In this document: positions 23,944 through 32,738 of the stretch, piece by piece
Position numbering within the stretch: the stretch's first letter is position 1
Layout of the letters: every line of letters begins with the position of its first letter
NCBI GenBank assembly: GCA_945897965.1
Contig: CAMDHK010000009.1
Location: 1-39,511, forward strand
Length of the DNA: 39,511 nucleotides
Direction of reading: 5' to 3'
DNA from: Candidatus Kuenenia stuttgartensis
Lineage (GTDB): Bacteria > Planctomycetota > Planctomycetia > Gemmatales > Gemmataceae
The notes under the pieces: generated by a model
The model's database searches: none
Seen by the model: the letters and a program-made list of their open reading frames with translations, nothing else
Told to the model about the DNA's origin: nothing
Position numbers and translations under genes: made by a program

Positions 23944-25440
23944 TTAATCCTTAGGCTTTTTGGCTAACCCCATCGAGATCCAAGATCGGCCATTCTTGGC
24001 AAGCAGTGCGTCTGCCCCTGCGGTGCCCATTGTGCCAATGTGGTAGTCTTCGGGGGTTTTTGCATGGGAATCTTCAGTTGCGAGCAGAAAAGGCTCGATT
24101 AATTCCCAAGATCTTTCAATTTCATCGCTCCGCATAAATAGTGATGCATCGCCATTCAGGGCGTCTTGCAGCAATCTTTCGTATGCCTCTGGAAGTTTGA
24201 CGTTAGCATAAGCGTTTCGATAATGAAATTCCATATCAGAGGGAACTAGAACGGTTCCATCACGGTCGGGTTCTTTGGTGATGAAGTTTAGATGAATGCC
24301 CTCATCAGGTTGAATACAAATTGCCAGTCTGTTGCATTGGATCGAGCTTCCTGGGGGCATAGGGAACATTAAGTGTGGGGGGCAACGGAATTGGATAACC
24401 ACTTCGCTAGAGCGTAGTGCAAGGCCTTTACCAGAGCGCAAGTAGAAGGGCACACCTCTCCAGCGCCAGTTATCGATTGAAAATTCTACTGCAGCAAAGG
24501 TCGGTGTTTGGGAATTGGGTTTAACACCTCGTTCATTCAAATATCCTTGATACCTACCCGTTGCAATTCGCTGCCTTGCTTCTTCTACAGAAAAAACGGG
24601 CATGGCATCAAGCACCTTGGTTTTTTCATTTCGAAGTGGATCTGCTGCATATCGTGCTGGGGCTTCCATCGCAACTAGGCAAAGTAGTTGCAAAAGATGA
24701 TTTTGAAACATGTCGCGTAAAATGCCAGCGTTATCGTAATAGTCTGCTCGATTGCCGATCGTCACTGTTTCAGCAACGGTGATTTGCACATGATCGATGT
24801 AGTTACTGTTCCACAGAGGTTCAAAAAGAGTGTTTGCAAAACGGAAAACCAAAAGGTTTTGCACAGTTTCTTTGCCGAGATAATGATCGATTCGGTAGAT
24901 TTGGTCTTCGTGAAAATGAGTTCGAATAACCCTATTGAGGCTTTTTGCAGTAGAAAGGTCATGACCAAAGGGTTTTTCGATGATAAGTCTGCGCCAACCC
25001 GGATTGGAAGCGCTTCCATCGACGGAGCTTGCCATGCCGAGTTTGCCAAGGTTTTTTGTGATTTCTGGGTATAGCTGTGGTGCAACCGAAAGATAATAAA
25101 GCCTGTTACCAGGTAATCCATTTTCGATGGTTTCAAGTTGGGTTTGGAGATTTTCTAAGCCGCCATCCATCGAGGCATCGCCTCGGGCGTATCCTAAACG
25201 GGGTGCAAATTTATTCCAAGCTTCTTCATTCCAGTCGTCTGCGGATAAAGATTTGATGGCGTCTGCCATTTTTAAGCGAAACGAGTTGTCATCGAAGGGT
25301 GACCTTGCAACGCCAATTATCCTGATGTTTTCGGCGAGTCTTCCTTTGCGATCCATTCGATAAAGCGAAGGGATAAGCTTTCGTGAGGTTAAATCACCGG
25401 AAGCACCAAAAATAACAATTGTAGTCGGGCTAATAGCCAT
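23944..25440 (-). CDS. zwf: Glucose-6-phosphate 1-dehydrogenase
   Basis: 498 residues, the family length. First enzyme of the oxidative pentose phosphate and Entner-Doudoroff routes, giving NADPH and 6-phosphogluconolactone. NADP-binding FGASGDLTSRKL (11-22), EKPFGHD (155-161) and the substrate/active-site peptide RIDHYLGKE (183-191) are intact, as are RGVPFYLRSGKGL and the C-terminal Y-HIGTMGTAGAD. A frame extends to 25551, but ATG 25440 is right: AAGG stands six bases upstream and MAISPTTIVIFG is the normal start. pgl and gnd are not present here. Confidence 0.96.
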   Translation of the reverse strand: MAISPTTIVIFGASGDLTSRKLIPSLYRMDRKGRLAENIRIIGVARSPFDDNSFRLKMADAIKSLSADDWNEEAWNKFAPRLGYARGDASMDGGLENLQTQLETIENGLPGNRLYYLSVAPQLYPEITKNLGKLGMASSVDGSASNPGWRRLIIEKPFGHDLSTAKSLNRVIRTHFHEDQIYRIDHYLGKETVQNLLVFRFANTLFEPLWNSNYIDHVQITVAETVTIGNRADYYDNAGILRDMFQNHLLQLLCLVAMEAPARYAADPLRNEKTKVLDAMPVFSVEEARQRIATGRYQGYLNERGVKPNSQTPTFAAVEFSIDNWRWRGVPFYLRSGKGLALRSSEVVIQFRCPPHLMFPMPPGSSIQCNRLAICIQPDEGIHLNFITKEPDRDGTVLVPSDMEFHYRNAYANVKLPEAYERLLQDALNGDASLFMRSDEIERSWELIEPFLLATEDSHAKTPEDYHIGTMGTAGADALLAKNGRSWISMGLAKKPKD

Positions 25441-25616
25441 AAAAAACCTTATTGAAACTAGATGAGGAGATATCTTGGAAAGAACGCTACAATACTCCCG
25501 AAGGTCTTTCCAAATAATCCTTGTATACAATTTATGAATTATGACAGACATTTGAAATTTTAGGAAGGTAAAATAAATGTTGTAGCGGGTAGCACTAAAT
25601 ACTTTTTTTTACATGA

Positions 25617-27251
25617 ATGAGGAATCTCTTGCGCAAGGTGTTTTTGTTTAGTTTTGTATTGGTGTTGTTTCTGCTTTTTTTGTGGAACCCTTACCTGTTC
25701 AAACAGAAAGAAGAATTAGAACCAAATGAAAAAGAGATCGCTTGGATTTATCCTGCAAGTTACTCATCCGCATGGGAAAGGCTTGTATCATCAGGTAAAT
25801 TGCTGGCAAATCATCCGGATCCTTTTCTTGCCAAGGTTAAGTTTGAATTAGGAAGTCATACTTTTCCAGAACTTACCGCTAGCGTTCCTTTTTTCAAAAT
25901 ATCGCACCCCAATTCGAAACTGACAATTGTTGTGAAGTGGTACAAGATTTCCAGTGACATGAAGTATGAAGACTGGGTGGAAAAATTATTCTCCAGAAGC
26001 ATAATCCCCTCTGCAATTGTTGGGGGGCCAACTACAGACGACGCCATGGCGATAGTTCAAGCCGTTGCCAAGGTTGCCGCAAAAGTAAATGTTGGAAAAG
26101 CGCCTCCGCTTATTCTTACTACCGCTTCGTCTAATACACTTGCAAAAGATTTTAACGGAACTTTTGGCCCCAACTCTACAGATGACATTGGATTAATGGG
26201 GATTTACCCTGAAAAAACTTTTCGATTTGGTTTTGATAATCGAATCATGTCTGATGCCATAATCCGTTTGCTTTGGTCTAATCCAGATTTGAAACCCGAT
26301 TCAGACCCGGTTCATATTGTGTTGTGGGAGGACGACTCTTATGCACGAGATTTTGTCGCAACCTTTTGGGCATCTCTCAATAAACAAACGGTCGCAGATG
26401 GATTGGCAGCGTATGGTTGGGCTTGTTCCACTGTGTTTGCCCAGCAAAATACAAACTTCGCATTTCTTTTGGCTCCGCCTTTGCAAATGCTAGGGAAAAA
26501 AGCATCTTCTTTCTCTATGAATATGCATCCTATTCCACAGATTATTGACTCCAGCATCGGGGTTCGTTATGCCGCAAATCGTTTTGAAAAAGAAGCACTG
26601 AGATTTTTGCTTTTAGATATCAAACTGAAACCGGAACAAACGCAACCTTTAATGGTTGTCGGTTCGCAGGCGTTGCAAGCGAGAAGATTTTTACGGGAAC
26701 TTTCTCTTTCAGATCCAAAACTTGCGCGAAAAATGGTGGTGGTAACAGGCGATACTCTTTCCTTGAATACCGTTTACCGTGATCGTGAAGTTGCATGGCC
26801 GGTTTCTGAACTGCCTTCCAAGGTTGTTTTTTTTAGCCATGCAAATCCTGTTTCCCACGAAGCGGGATTCAGGCCCATTAATGATTGGGCGGATACGGAG
26901 CATTTGGCAAAAGCCACGAGTACGGAAGAGCTGATTTTTTCGAGTCAGATTCTCGAGGGACTTCTTCCAGGGCTTTTTATTGATACGGGCGATTTATCTT
27001 TGTACCTTAAAAAACTTACTTGGGATGGAGATAGGGTTACAGTAGAAAAAGGAACCCCCTTGTTTGATGCAGCAGGAAATCGCAACGCAGGTACAGGCGA
27101 GTTCATTGGCGTTCTTAAGCCCTTGTTGGATCCAACCGATCGTGCTTCAGCAAAACTGGAAATATGGTCATTACTTTCGCAAGGTAAAAACCAACTTCCA
27201 TTGCCTACCCTCCGTTCAGAATTGTTGTTTTCTTCGGGGGCGAATAGGTGA
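25617..27251 (+). CDS. Membrane-anchored periplasmic-binding-like protein
   Basis: 544 residues. One N-terminal hydrophobic segment (about 7-25, FLFSFVLVLFLLFLW) acts as uncleaved anchor or signal. The rest resembles a type-1 periplasmic binding / receptor ligand-binding fold: IIPSAIVGGPTTDDAMAI, LILTTASSNTLA, then a second-lobe-like HIVLWEDDSYARDFVATFW and LMVVGSQALQARRFLREL. The ligand is unknown and the family call is by eye. Its TGA overlaps the GTG start of the sensor kinase (GTGA at 27248-27251), suggesting a ligand-sensing partner for that kinase. No clear ribosome site before ATG 25617. Confidence 0.65.
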   Translation: MRNLLRKVFLFSFVLVLFLLFLWNPYLFKQKEELEPNEKEIAWIYPASYSSAWERLVSSGKLLANHPDPFLAKVKFELGSHTFPELTASVPFFKISHPNSKLTIVVKWYKISSDMKYEDWVEKLFSRSIIPSAIVGGPTTDDAMAIVQAVAKVAAKVNVGKAPPLILTTASSNTLAKDFNGTFGPNSTDDIGLMGIYPEKTFRFGFDNRIMSDAIIRLLWSNPDLKPDSDPVHIVLWEDDSYARDFVATFWASLNKQTVADGLAAYGWACSTVFAQQNTNFAFLLAPPLQMLGKKASSFSMNMHPIPQIIDSSIGVRYAANRFEKEALRFLLLDIKLKPEQTQPLMVVGSQALQARRFLRELSLSDPKLARKMVVVTGDTLSLNTVYRDREVAWPVSELPSKVVFFSHANPVSHEAGFRPINDWADTEHLAKATSTEELIFSSQILEGLLPGLFIDTGDLSLYLKKLTWDGDRVTVEKGTPLFDAAGNRNAGTGEFIGVLKPLLDPTDRASAKLEIWSLLSQGKNQLPLPTLRSELLFSSGANR

Positions 27252-28813
27252 ATAACCCAAGCCTTTTAAACCAAGAAAAAAGCAATACACCACTACTTGG
27301 TTTGTACCTGTTCCTTGTGCCTTTATTTTTTTGGGCCATTGCCTTGTTTGCTATTTCCGATGCATTATTGTTTTGGATCAAGGGTGAAGCTAAGTATGAA
27401 CAAAACATATTGAAAGAATGGCTGGAGGAAGCTAGGGTTTTTAGGAAATCATTACCAGAGTTGATTGATAATTATCGGAAACTCGCAAATGGTAAAAACA
27501 CTAAGGTGGAGTTATTGCAGGATGGATTGAATCAATTGGTGTTGGTTCGTAGGGAAGAAATATATCAACATCTTCGCGCTCTTGGAGAGCCCCCGACAAA
27601 AATTCACCCTGGTATTCTTCCTTTGTTTCCTACTTTTTATGAAATCGAAATTACAATTGCAGAAGAGTCTGACCGCCCGATTCGTTGGGCTTCAGGGTTT
27701 CCTTTTCAGCCTGAACAATCCCAGATTCTTGAATACACCATTGCAGATAATGCCAAGGTAAAGCTCTACTACCAGCTTCATGCGTACGATCGTAGAAGAT
27801 CTATCGAACAGGAAAAACTTTCCCGAGGGCGCTGGCTTTTTCTTGTCGGTGCTGGCCTTGCCCTGGCAGTCACTATCCAGTCTTTTTACAGCTATTTTAG
27901 GGAGCGAGCTCGATTCCTACAGTCCCAAAAGGTGGCGCAAGCTGCAGCGTTGGCAGAAAAAGAACTGCTAGCACAACAACTCGTTACAAAAGCCGCAGAA
28001 AAAGATTCAGTGGAACTAAGGTCTCAAATGTATGCAGGTGTTGGAATCATGGCAGGTTCTTATGCCCACAATATTAAAAATCTTTTGGTTCGGCCTCTTG
28101 ATCTACTTCGAAGATGCACTTCAAACAAGGCGCTTGATCAAAATACTTCGTCCATGCTGGGGGAAGTGGAAAATACCCTAGGTGCGGTTGCAGATAGGTT
28201 GGAACAAATCCTCCGTGCGGTTCGCAGGCAGGATGATAAATTTGAACCCGTACGGTTTGATTTGAATGAGTTGGTTAATCGAACTGTTTCCAATTGGAAA
28301 GCCCTTGCTAATGATAAGTGGAAAATAGATCTTGAAATTACTGGGCAAACCGAGGGCGAAATCTTTATTAAAGCCGATCCCTCTCATTTGCAACAGATTC
28401 TTGAAAATCTTGTTTTTAACGCTCGTGATGCCATTTTTGAACAGCGTCTTGCCTTGCGAGAACAAGCTAGAAGCCAGCAGATTAATGATATTCAAAAATC
28501 AAAAGCAACAATTATCGAGGCTGCGGCATGGCGTGGAAGAATTTCATTCAGCCTTTCTTCCCTTTTAAATAATGTTATTTTGGAAGTGCAAGATAATGGT
28601 GCAGGAATGAATCCTGAGGTTGTTGCAAGGTGTACCGAAGCTTATTTTTCCACTCGTAGGGAAAGCGCAATCTTTGAAGGTCTTGGTTCGGGCATGGGCT
28701 TGGGGCTTTCCTTTGTGCAATCGGTGCTGGATAAGTCGGGCGGGAAAATGACTGTTTCTTCGCAAAAAGGTTTTGGTGCAACTTTTAAAATTCAGTACGA
28801 GATGGCTTTGTGA
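27248..28813 (+). CDS. Sensor histidine kinase (orphan)
   Basis: 521 residues. Membrane span about 16-44, extracytoplasmic sensor region to about 190, second span 195-213, coiled helix, then kinase core. The phospho-acceptor box is SYAHNIKNLLVRPLDLL (271-287, H274), followed by the ATPase boxes: N-box ENLVFNARDAI (386-396), G1 DNGAGM (449-454) and G2 GLGSGMGLGLSFV (478-490). All are intact, so autophosphorylation is likely. No response regulator lies next to it. The GTG start overlaps the stop of the binding-protein-like gene, so both are translated together; a LOG gene follows nine bases after the stop. Confidence 0.88.
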   Translation: MNNPSLLNQEKSNTPLLGLYLFLVPLFFWAIALFAISDALLFWIKGEAKYEQNILKEWLEEARVFRKSLPELIDNYRKLANGKNTKVELLQDGLNQLVLVRREEIYQHLRALGEPPTKIHPGILPLFPTFYEIEITIAEESDRPIRWASGFPFQPEQSQILEYTIADNAKVKLYYQLHAYDRRRSIEQEKLSRGRWLFLVGAGLALAVTIQSFYSYFRERARFLQSQKVAQAAALAEKELLAQQLVTKAAEKDSVELRSQMYAGVGIMAGSYAHNIKNLLVRPLDLLRRCTSNKALDQNTSSMLGEVENTLGAVADRLEQILRAVRRQDDKFEPVRFDLNELVNRTVSNWKALANDKWKIDLEITGQTEGEIFIKADPSHLQQILENLVFNARDAIFEQRLALREQARSQQINDIQKSKATIIEAAAWRGRISFSLSSLLNNVILEVQDNGAGMNPEVVARCTEAYFSTRRESAIFEGLGSGMGLGLSFVQSVLDKSGGKMTVSSQKGFGATFKIQYEMAL

Positions 28814-28822
28814 GGTACTTTT

Positions 28823-29410
28823 ATGCCAGTTAAAATACAAAGTGTTAGCGTTTTTTGTGGCTCTCGATCTGGGAATAATCCCATCTTTGCCAGCGCTGCA
28901 TCCCATTTGGGAACTTTGCTCGCAAGAGAAAAAATTAAGCTCATTTATGGCGCAGGCAATATTGGCCTCATGGGCGTTGTTGCTGATGCTTGTCTCGCTG
29001 CAAATGGCCATGTCATAGGTGTTATCCCAACTAAATTAGTCGAAAAAGAAGTTGCACATAAAGGCCTTTCTGAATTGTTTGTTGTTGATTCCATGCATGA
29101 AAGAAAAGCTTTGATGGCTTCGAAATCGGAAGCTTTTATTGCATTGCCTGGCGGTTTTGGAACCTGCGACGAATTGTTCGAAATACTCACCTGGGCGCAA
29201 CTTGGTATCCATCATAATCCCATCGGAATTCTAAATACCGCAGGCTTTTTTGATCCTTTGCTTGCTTGGATAGATCAAATGATTGAGCAGGGTTTTGTAA
29301 AGCCAAAGTTCAGGCAACTCTTATTGGTTGCAACAAAACCGGATGAACTGTTGGAATTGATTTTGCAGGGTGCTAAACTCCGTGAGCTTGATATCGACCT
29401 GGCTCCTTAG
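28823..29410 (+). CDS. LOG-family nucleotide 5'-monophosphate phosphoribohydrolase
   Basis: 195 residues. Rossmann-like protein formerly annotated lysine decarboxylase (TIGR00730). Family marks: VFCGSRSGNNPIF at the N terminus, YGAGNIGLMGVVADA, the catalytic arginine motif MHERK (91-95) and PGGFGTCDELFE (109-120) with the catalytic glutamate. Such enzymes cleave nucleoside monophosphates (LOG releases free cytokinin base; PpnN acts on purine and pyrimidine monophosphates). Which substrate is used cannot be read here. ATG 28823 is preceded by TGAGGTAC. Confidence 0.92.
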   Translation: MPVKIQSVSVFCGSRSGNNPIFASAASHLGTLLAREKIKLIYGAGNIGLMGVVADACLAANGHVIGVIPTKLVEKEVAHKGLSELFVVDSMHERKALMASKSEAFIALPGGFGTCDELFEILTWAQLGIHHNPIGILNTAGFFDPLLAWIDQMIEQGFVKPKFRQLLLVATKPDELLELILQGAKLRELDIDLAP

Positions 29411-29439
29411 CGTAAAATAGGCTCTTTAACACTTTGTGC

Positions 29440-29474
29440 GGATACTTGGCTAAACCCTCTAAGTATCCTTGTTT
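29440..29474 (+). terminator. Possible terminator after LOG gene
   Basis: Perfect 8-base inverted repeat GGATACTT (29440-29447) and AAGTATCC (29461-29468) with a 13-base loop, followed by TTGTTT. The T-tract is short, so termination may be partial. The rest of the 29411-29647 gap shows no tRNA-like or other recognisable feature. Confidence 0.45.
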
Positions 29475-29647
29475 ACCCTGATTCGTAATGCAGGTTTCTA
29501 CTCCAAAGCTTTACATGTTAGGTTCCTTTGTGATCTTGCCTTTCTTATTGATAAAAAGCTATGCTGCGCACAGATTATGGCCTGATTAGGTTACTTCATG
29601 GAAGAAGTTGCTAATAGGCTACCGATATTAAGACCCAAGGAGGGGGC

Positions 29648-30397
29648 GTGGCGGATCAACAAATCATCATATTGCATGCCTTAAGCTTTGCCTTGGAATC
29701 TGCTGGTGTTTGCTCCTTGTTTAACAAAAAGGGCGTGCAGGGGTTGTTTCCGCTATCTGGTTCTGGAAAGCTTGCAGCGAAATATTGTTTTGAGATGCGG
29801 TTCTTAAAAGTGGTTGAACAATCTACCAAGCCCTTTACCGAAATGGTCAAGATTACTCGTTTGGGTATTCGTGCGGTGTTGGAAGGAATTAAGATTGATA
29901 GGTTGTTGGAAAATGCATCCGCAATTATTGAATCTCCGGCTGAAAAGATCGTTATTAATCCTGCAAACGATGATATGGTTTTCTATCAATCTTTGGAGAA
30001 AGTTGCGGGTTCTATCGCCCTGAAATTGGGCGCACCTTTAAAATTGGGCGCACCTTTACCTGAAGATTTCAGTTCGCCTGCTAAACATATTTTCATTCTT
30101 TTGAAGGAATGGAGTGATTCGGGAAGAGCAGGGGATTGTCAGCTTTATCATCTTTATCAACAGTTATCGCCTTTATGCCCCGGGATTACACCGGGAGCTT
30201 TTCATGATGCGCTGCGTAATTTAAGGCAGAAGAAACTCATAGAGTTGCATCCGTGGACCGGCCCACTTTATGAAATTCCCAAGCCTGAGTTAGCTTTGAT
30301 GGCTGGCCATGAAATTGCCTGTTATGCAAGTTTAGGGCCCGCCGCTGCTGTATTTAATCCGGATGACAGTTCATTTGCCTTGTGCAGTGCTGGCTGA
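29648..30397 (+). CDS. Double winged-helix-like protein, partner of downstream ATPase
   Basis: 249 residues, not assigned to a named family. Two segments look like winged helices: residues about 10-80, helices then FLKVVEQ, KITRLGIRAVLEG as wing and last helix; and about 143-213, FILLKEWSDSGRAGDCQLYHLYQQL, ITPGAFHDALRNLRQKKLIELHPW with the wing TGPLYEIP. A tail follows (MAGHEIACYASL). The linker between them carries a perfect in-frame duplication, LKLGAPLKLGAP. GTG 29648 is the start, supported by the very strong AAGGAGGGGG at 29638-29646. The ATPase gene begins 19 bases after its stop. DNA binding is likely; the function is unknown. Confidence 0.7.
   Translation: MADQQIIILHALSFALESAGVCSLFNKKGVQGLFPLSGSGKLAAKYCFEMRFLKVVEQSTKPFTEMVKITRLGIRAVLEGIKIDRLLENASAIIESPAEKIVINPANDDMVFYQSLEKVAGSIALKLGAPLKLGAPLPEDFSSPAKHIFILLKEWSDSGRAGDCQLYHLYQQLSPLCPGITPGAFHDALRNLRQKKLIELHPWTGPLYEIPKPELALMAGHEIACYASLGPAAAVFNPDDSSFALCSAG
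30023..30058 (+). repeat. Perfect 18-base tandem duplication inside a gene
   Basis: The 18-base unit AAATTGGGCGCACCTTTA occurs at 30023-30040 and again at 30041-30058 with no mismatch. It adds six residues in frame (KLGAPL) to the linker of the double winged-helix-like protein. The exact identity suggests a recent slippage event. Confidence 0.9.
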
Positions 30398-30416
30398 TTT
30401 ACCAAATGGAGTTACT

Positions 30417-32678
30417 ATGTCCCAACTTTTAATTAACGAACCGAATCACCAGAATGCAATCGATTGGCTTAAGCGCCAAGGTAACCCATTCCGGAATTAT
30501 TTTGCCCGCAATCCGGATGATGAAGTTTGTTCGATTTATCATGTTCCTGAGCTTTATTCGCGCGAACGCGAACAACTACTCCGGGTTGTAGATCAATACA
30601 GATACACCCCGAATACGCATTCTGAAGTGGTTCCAATTCTTGGAAATAAGGGCGCAGGTAAAACCCACCTTTTGCATTCCATTAAGCATGGTATGGAAGG
30701 TAATTGGCAATTACTTGTCACCCCCGGTTCTTATCAACGCGACACCGATTTTTTAGAGTATCTTTTGTTTCAGTTGCTTGACACCTTGCTTGGGGGCGGA
30801 AAACAACGGAACAGCAGGCCCCTCGAATATGTGGGCGAGCAGTTGATTCGCATGCTTTTAACCCGAACCCTTGCAGATCTTTCCTCCGAGGAAAGGCTCG
30901 ATCTTTTCCCACCACCTGGCTTGGGATGGATTGCGAAAACTTTTGGGCTGGGTAGTACTCAAGCCCTTGAAAGAACCCAATGGCTCATCGATGCTTTGTC
31001 TCGACCAAGTCAGGATGCTAAGTCGCCCGGTATGGTACGTAAGCTTTGTGATGAAGCTGGATTAACTTGCTATAGGGCTTTTGAGCTTGTTTGCGAATAT
31101 GTAGATCGTACTTCCGGTCACGATGCTGCAGCCATGATGCGACATGCTATTTTGCAGGGTTTTGCTAGATCGGTTTTGCTTCAGGATGAAACCGAGTTAG
31201 CAAGCTTTCTGACCTATGGCTTTGCAGAACTCGATTTTAAAATGCATCCAGGTAGGCAAGACCTTGTGCTTGCGCTTTTCAAGGCCATGATGGGTGTAAT
31301 GCAGGAACTTCGCATTCCCGTGGTTATCGCATTTGATCAATTGGAAGATCTTTTGCTTGCCAGACGAAATGATGATGCCCACAAAACTGCTGAAACCTTT
31401 TTCGCAGGTATTGTTAAAGCGATGCACCAGCTTGATGGCATCAGCTTTCTCGTTTTTGCAGAACGCGGATTGTGGAACAGATTCATTCCTTCGCTTGATG
31501 GTTATATTCAAGACAGGCTTAATAATCCGGTGCATGTTCCCGGGTATGGCACAATCAAATGCATGAAGCTTGATGCGCCCCCATTTGAATTGGTGCGGAA
31601 AGTTGTGTTGGCCAGGCTCGAGCCAGCACTTCGTGGTTTGCCGAATTTCAAAAGCCTTCCAGTGTTTTACCCTTTTACCTTGGAACAAATCGATCGTATC
31701 GCAAGAACCGAACCGACTCTTCGAGATATGCTTCAACAATTCAGACATTTCTTCGACAAAATTGTTTATGGGGCAGAAAGCGAATCAATTAACGAGATTG
31801 CTCCTTCATCTTCTGGCCAAACTTCATCCGTGGGCTACCATGTTGATTCCGTCGAGTTGGAAGTTCCGCAGGACCAATTGCCTGAAGGTGTCCGATCAAT
31901 GGTTATTCTGGATACGACCCCCGAAGGGCATATGGGAAAAGAGTCGCAGATTGAAAAAGCCGAACAGAGAAACAGTTTGGAAATCAGTGGCGAGATTAAA
32001 AACGAATCTGCCGCAGAACTGAAAGAAGAAAAAAGAATACAGGAACTTCAGCCTGAAGCCTTGAGCCAGCTATGGGCCCAAGAATTTTCTCTTGCCAAGG
32101 AACAGTTATCCCCTGAGGGCGCCCTTGCTGGTGCGACAAAAGAATTGCAGGCAGGTTTGGGTAGTCTGTTGCATCTTTGCCATGATCAAGGAATTAAGGT
32201 TGGGCCATGGCGCTTACAGCATGTGGTATCTGAATGGACATTCGGCGATCACCCCACCTATGGTGCGATTACACTTGCCCATTGGGTTTGCAGAGATGGT
32301 CAGCCATGGAAAGTAGGGATTGGGCTATTCTTGGCTAATGGTCAGGGGAAATCCCGAGATCTCGCTGTTAAACTTTCTGCATGGGATTTGGAGCCCACAG
32401 TAATCGATCATTTGATTCTTCTTAGGCCCGAGGCCGACATGATGCTTGTTGGTAAGGGAAAACAGGCCTGGCAAGATATGGAGAAAAAGGGCAGGCATAG
32501 CAGGATGGAGCCTCTTACCCTTGATGGTTGTGCTTCTCTTTATGCGTTCCCAAGGATTTTAGCAAGCTTGGCGGAGGGATTGGTTGAAGGCCAACCACTG
32601 CCTAATCTGGCCAATTTAGTTCAAGAAAAATGTGAAAAGTTGCTCGAGCAGATTTGCATGCCTGTCCAAGGTGACTAA
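30417..32678 (+). CDS. Large P-loop ATPase of an unnamed two-gene module
   Basis: 753 residues. N-terminal AAA/Orc1-like ATPase: Walker A GNKGAGKT (76-83) after VVPIL, Walker B PVVIAFDQLED (301-311), sensor-1-like ISFLVFAER (342-350), and a lid with LEQIDRIARTEPTLRDMLQQFRH (about 422-444). A helical insertion of about 170 residues (110-285) separates the Walker motifs. A low-complexity, charged linker (455-560) leads to a C-terminal domain (about 565-753) with alternating strands and helices (VVSEWTFGDHPTYGAITLAHW, WKVGIGLFLANG, DHLILLRPEADMMLVG) that I cannot place; no clear nuclease motif is visible. ATG 30417 has GGAG at spacing five; the frame extends upstream to 30363 but would overlap its partner. 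The C-terminal domain could be the effector. Confidence 0.75.
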   Translation: MSQLLINEPNHQNAIDWLKRQGNPFRNYFARNPDDEVCSIYHVPELYSREREQLLRVVDQYRYTPNTHSEVVPILGNKGAGKTHLLHSIKHGMEGNWQLLVTPGSYQRDTDFLEYLLFQLLDTLLGGGKQRNSRPLEYVGEQLIRMLLTRTLADLSSEERLDLFPPPGLGWIAKTFGLGSTQALERTQWLIDALSRPSQDAKSPGMVRKLCDEAGLTCYRAFELVCEYVDRTSGHDAAAMMRHAILQGFARSVLLQDETELASFLTYGFAELDFKMHPGRQDLVLALFKAMMGVMQELRIPVVIAFDQLEDLLLARRNDDAHKTAETFFAGIVKAMHQLDGISFLVFAERGLWNRFIPSLDGYIQDRLNNPVHVPGYGTIKCMKLDAPPFELVRKVVLARLEPALRGLPNFKSLPVFYPFTLEQIDRIARTEPTLRDMLQQFRHFFDKIVYGAESESINEIAPSSSGQTSSVGYHVDSVELEVPQDQLPEGVRSMVILDTTPEGHMGKESQIEKAEQRNSLEISGEIKNESAAELKEEKRIQELQPEALSQLWAQEFSLAKEQLSPEGALAGATKELQAGLGSLLHLCHDQGIKVGPWRLQHVVSEWTFGDHPTYGAITLAHWVCRDGQPWKVGIGLFLANGQGKSRDLAVKLSAWDLEPTVIDHLILLRPEADMMLVGKGKQAWQDMEKKGRHSRMEPLTLDGCASLYAFPRILASLAEGLVEGQPLPNLANLVQEKCEKLLEQICMPVQGD

Positions 32679-32738
32679 GCTATAGATAGGCGTTTTGCCT
32701 GTGTTGAACCTTAGCCATCTTGGGATGGGCCGGTATTT

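Noticed and set aside
28823..29410. Lysine decarboxylase
   Set aside because: The PGGxGTxxE and MHxRK motifs are those of LOG phosphoribohydrolases; the older name is a known misannotation.
29411..29647. Possible tRNA or small RNA in the gap after the LOG gene
   Set aside because: No cloverleaf arms, TTCRANY loop or CCA-like end seen; only one terminator-like hairpin.
29648..32678. Standard BREX, Dnd or Jet/Mks locus
   Set aside because: No methylase, phosphatase (PglZ), SMC-like or phosphorothioation gene lies next to the pair; only a general resemblance in architecture.
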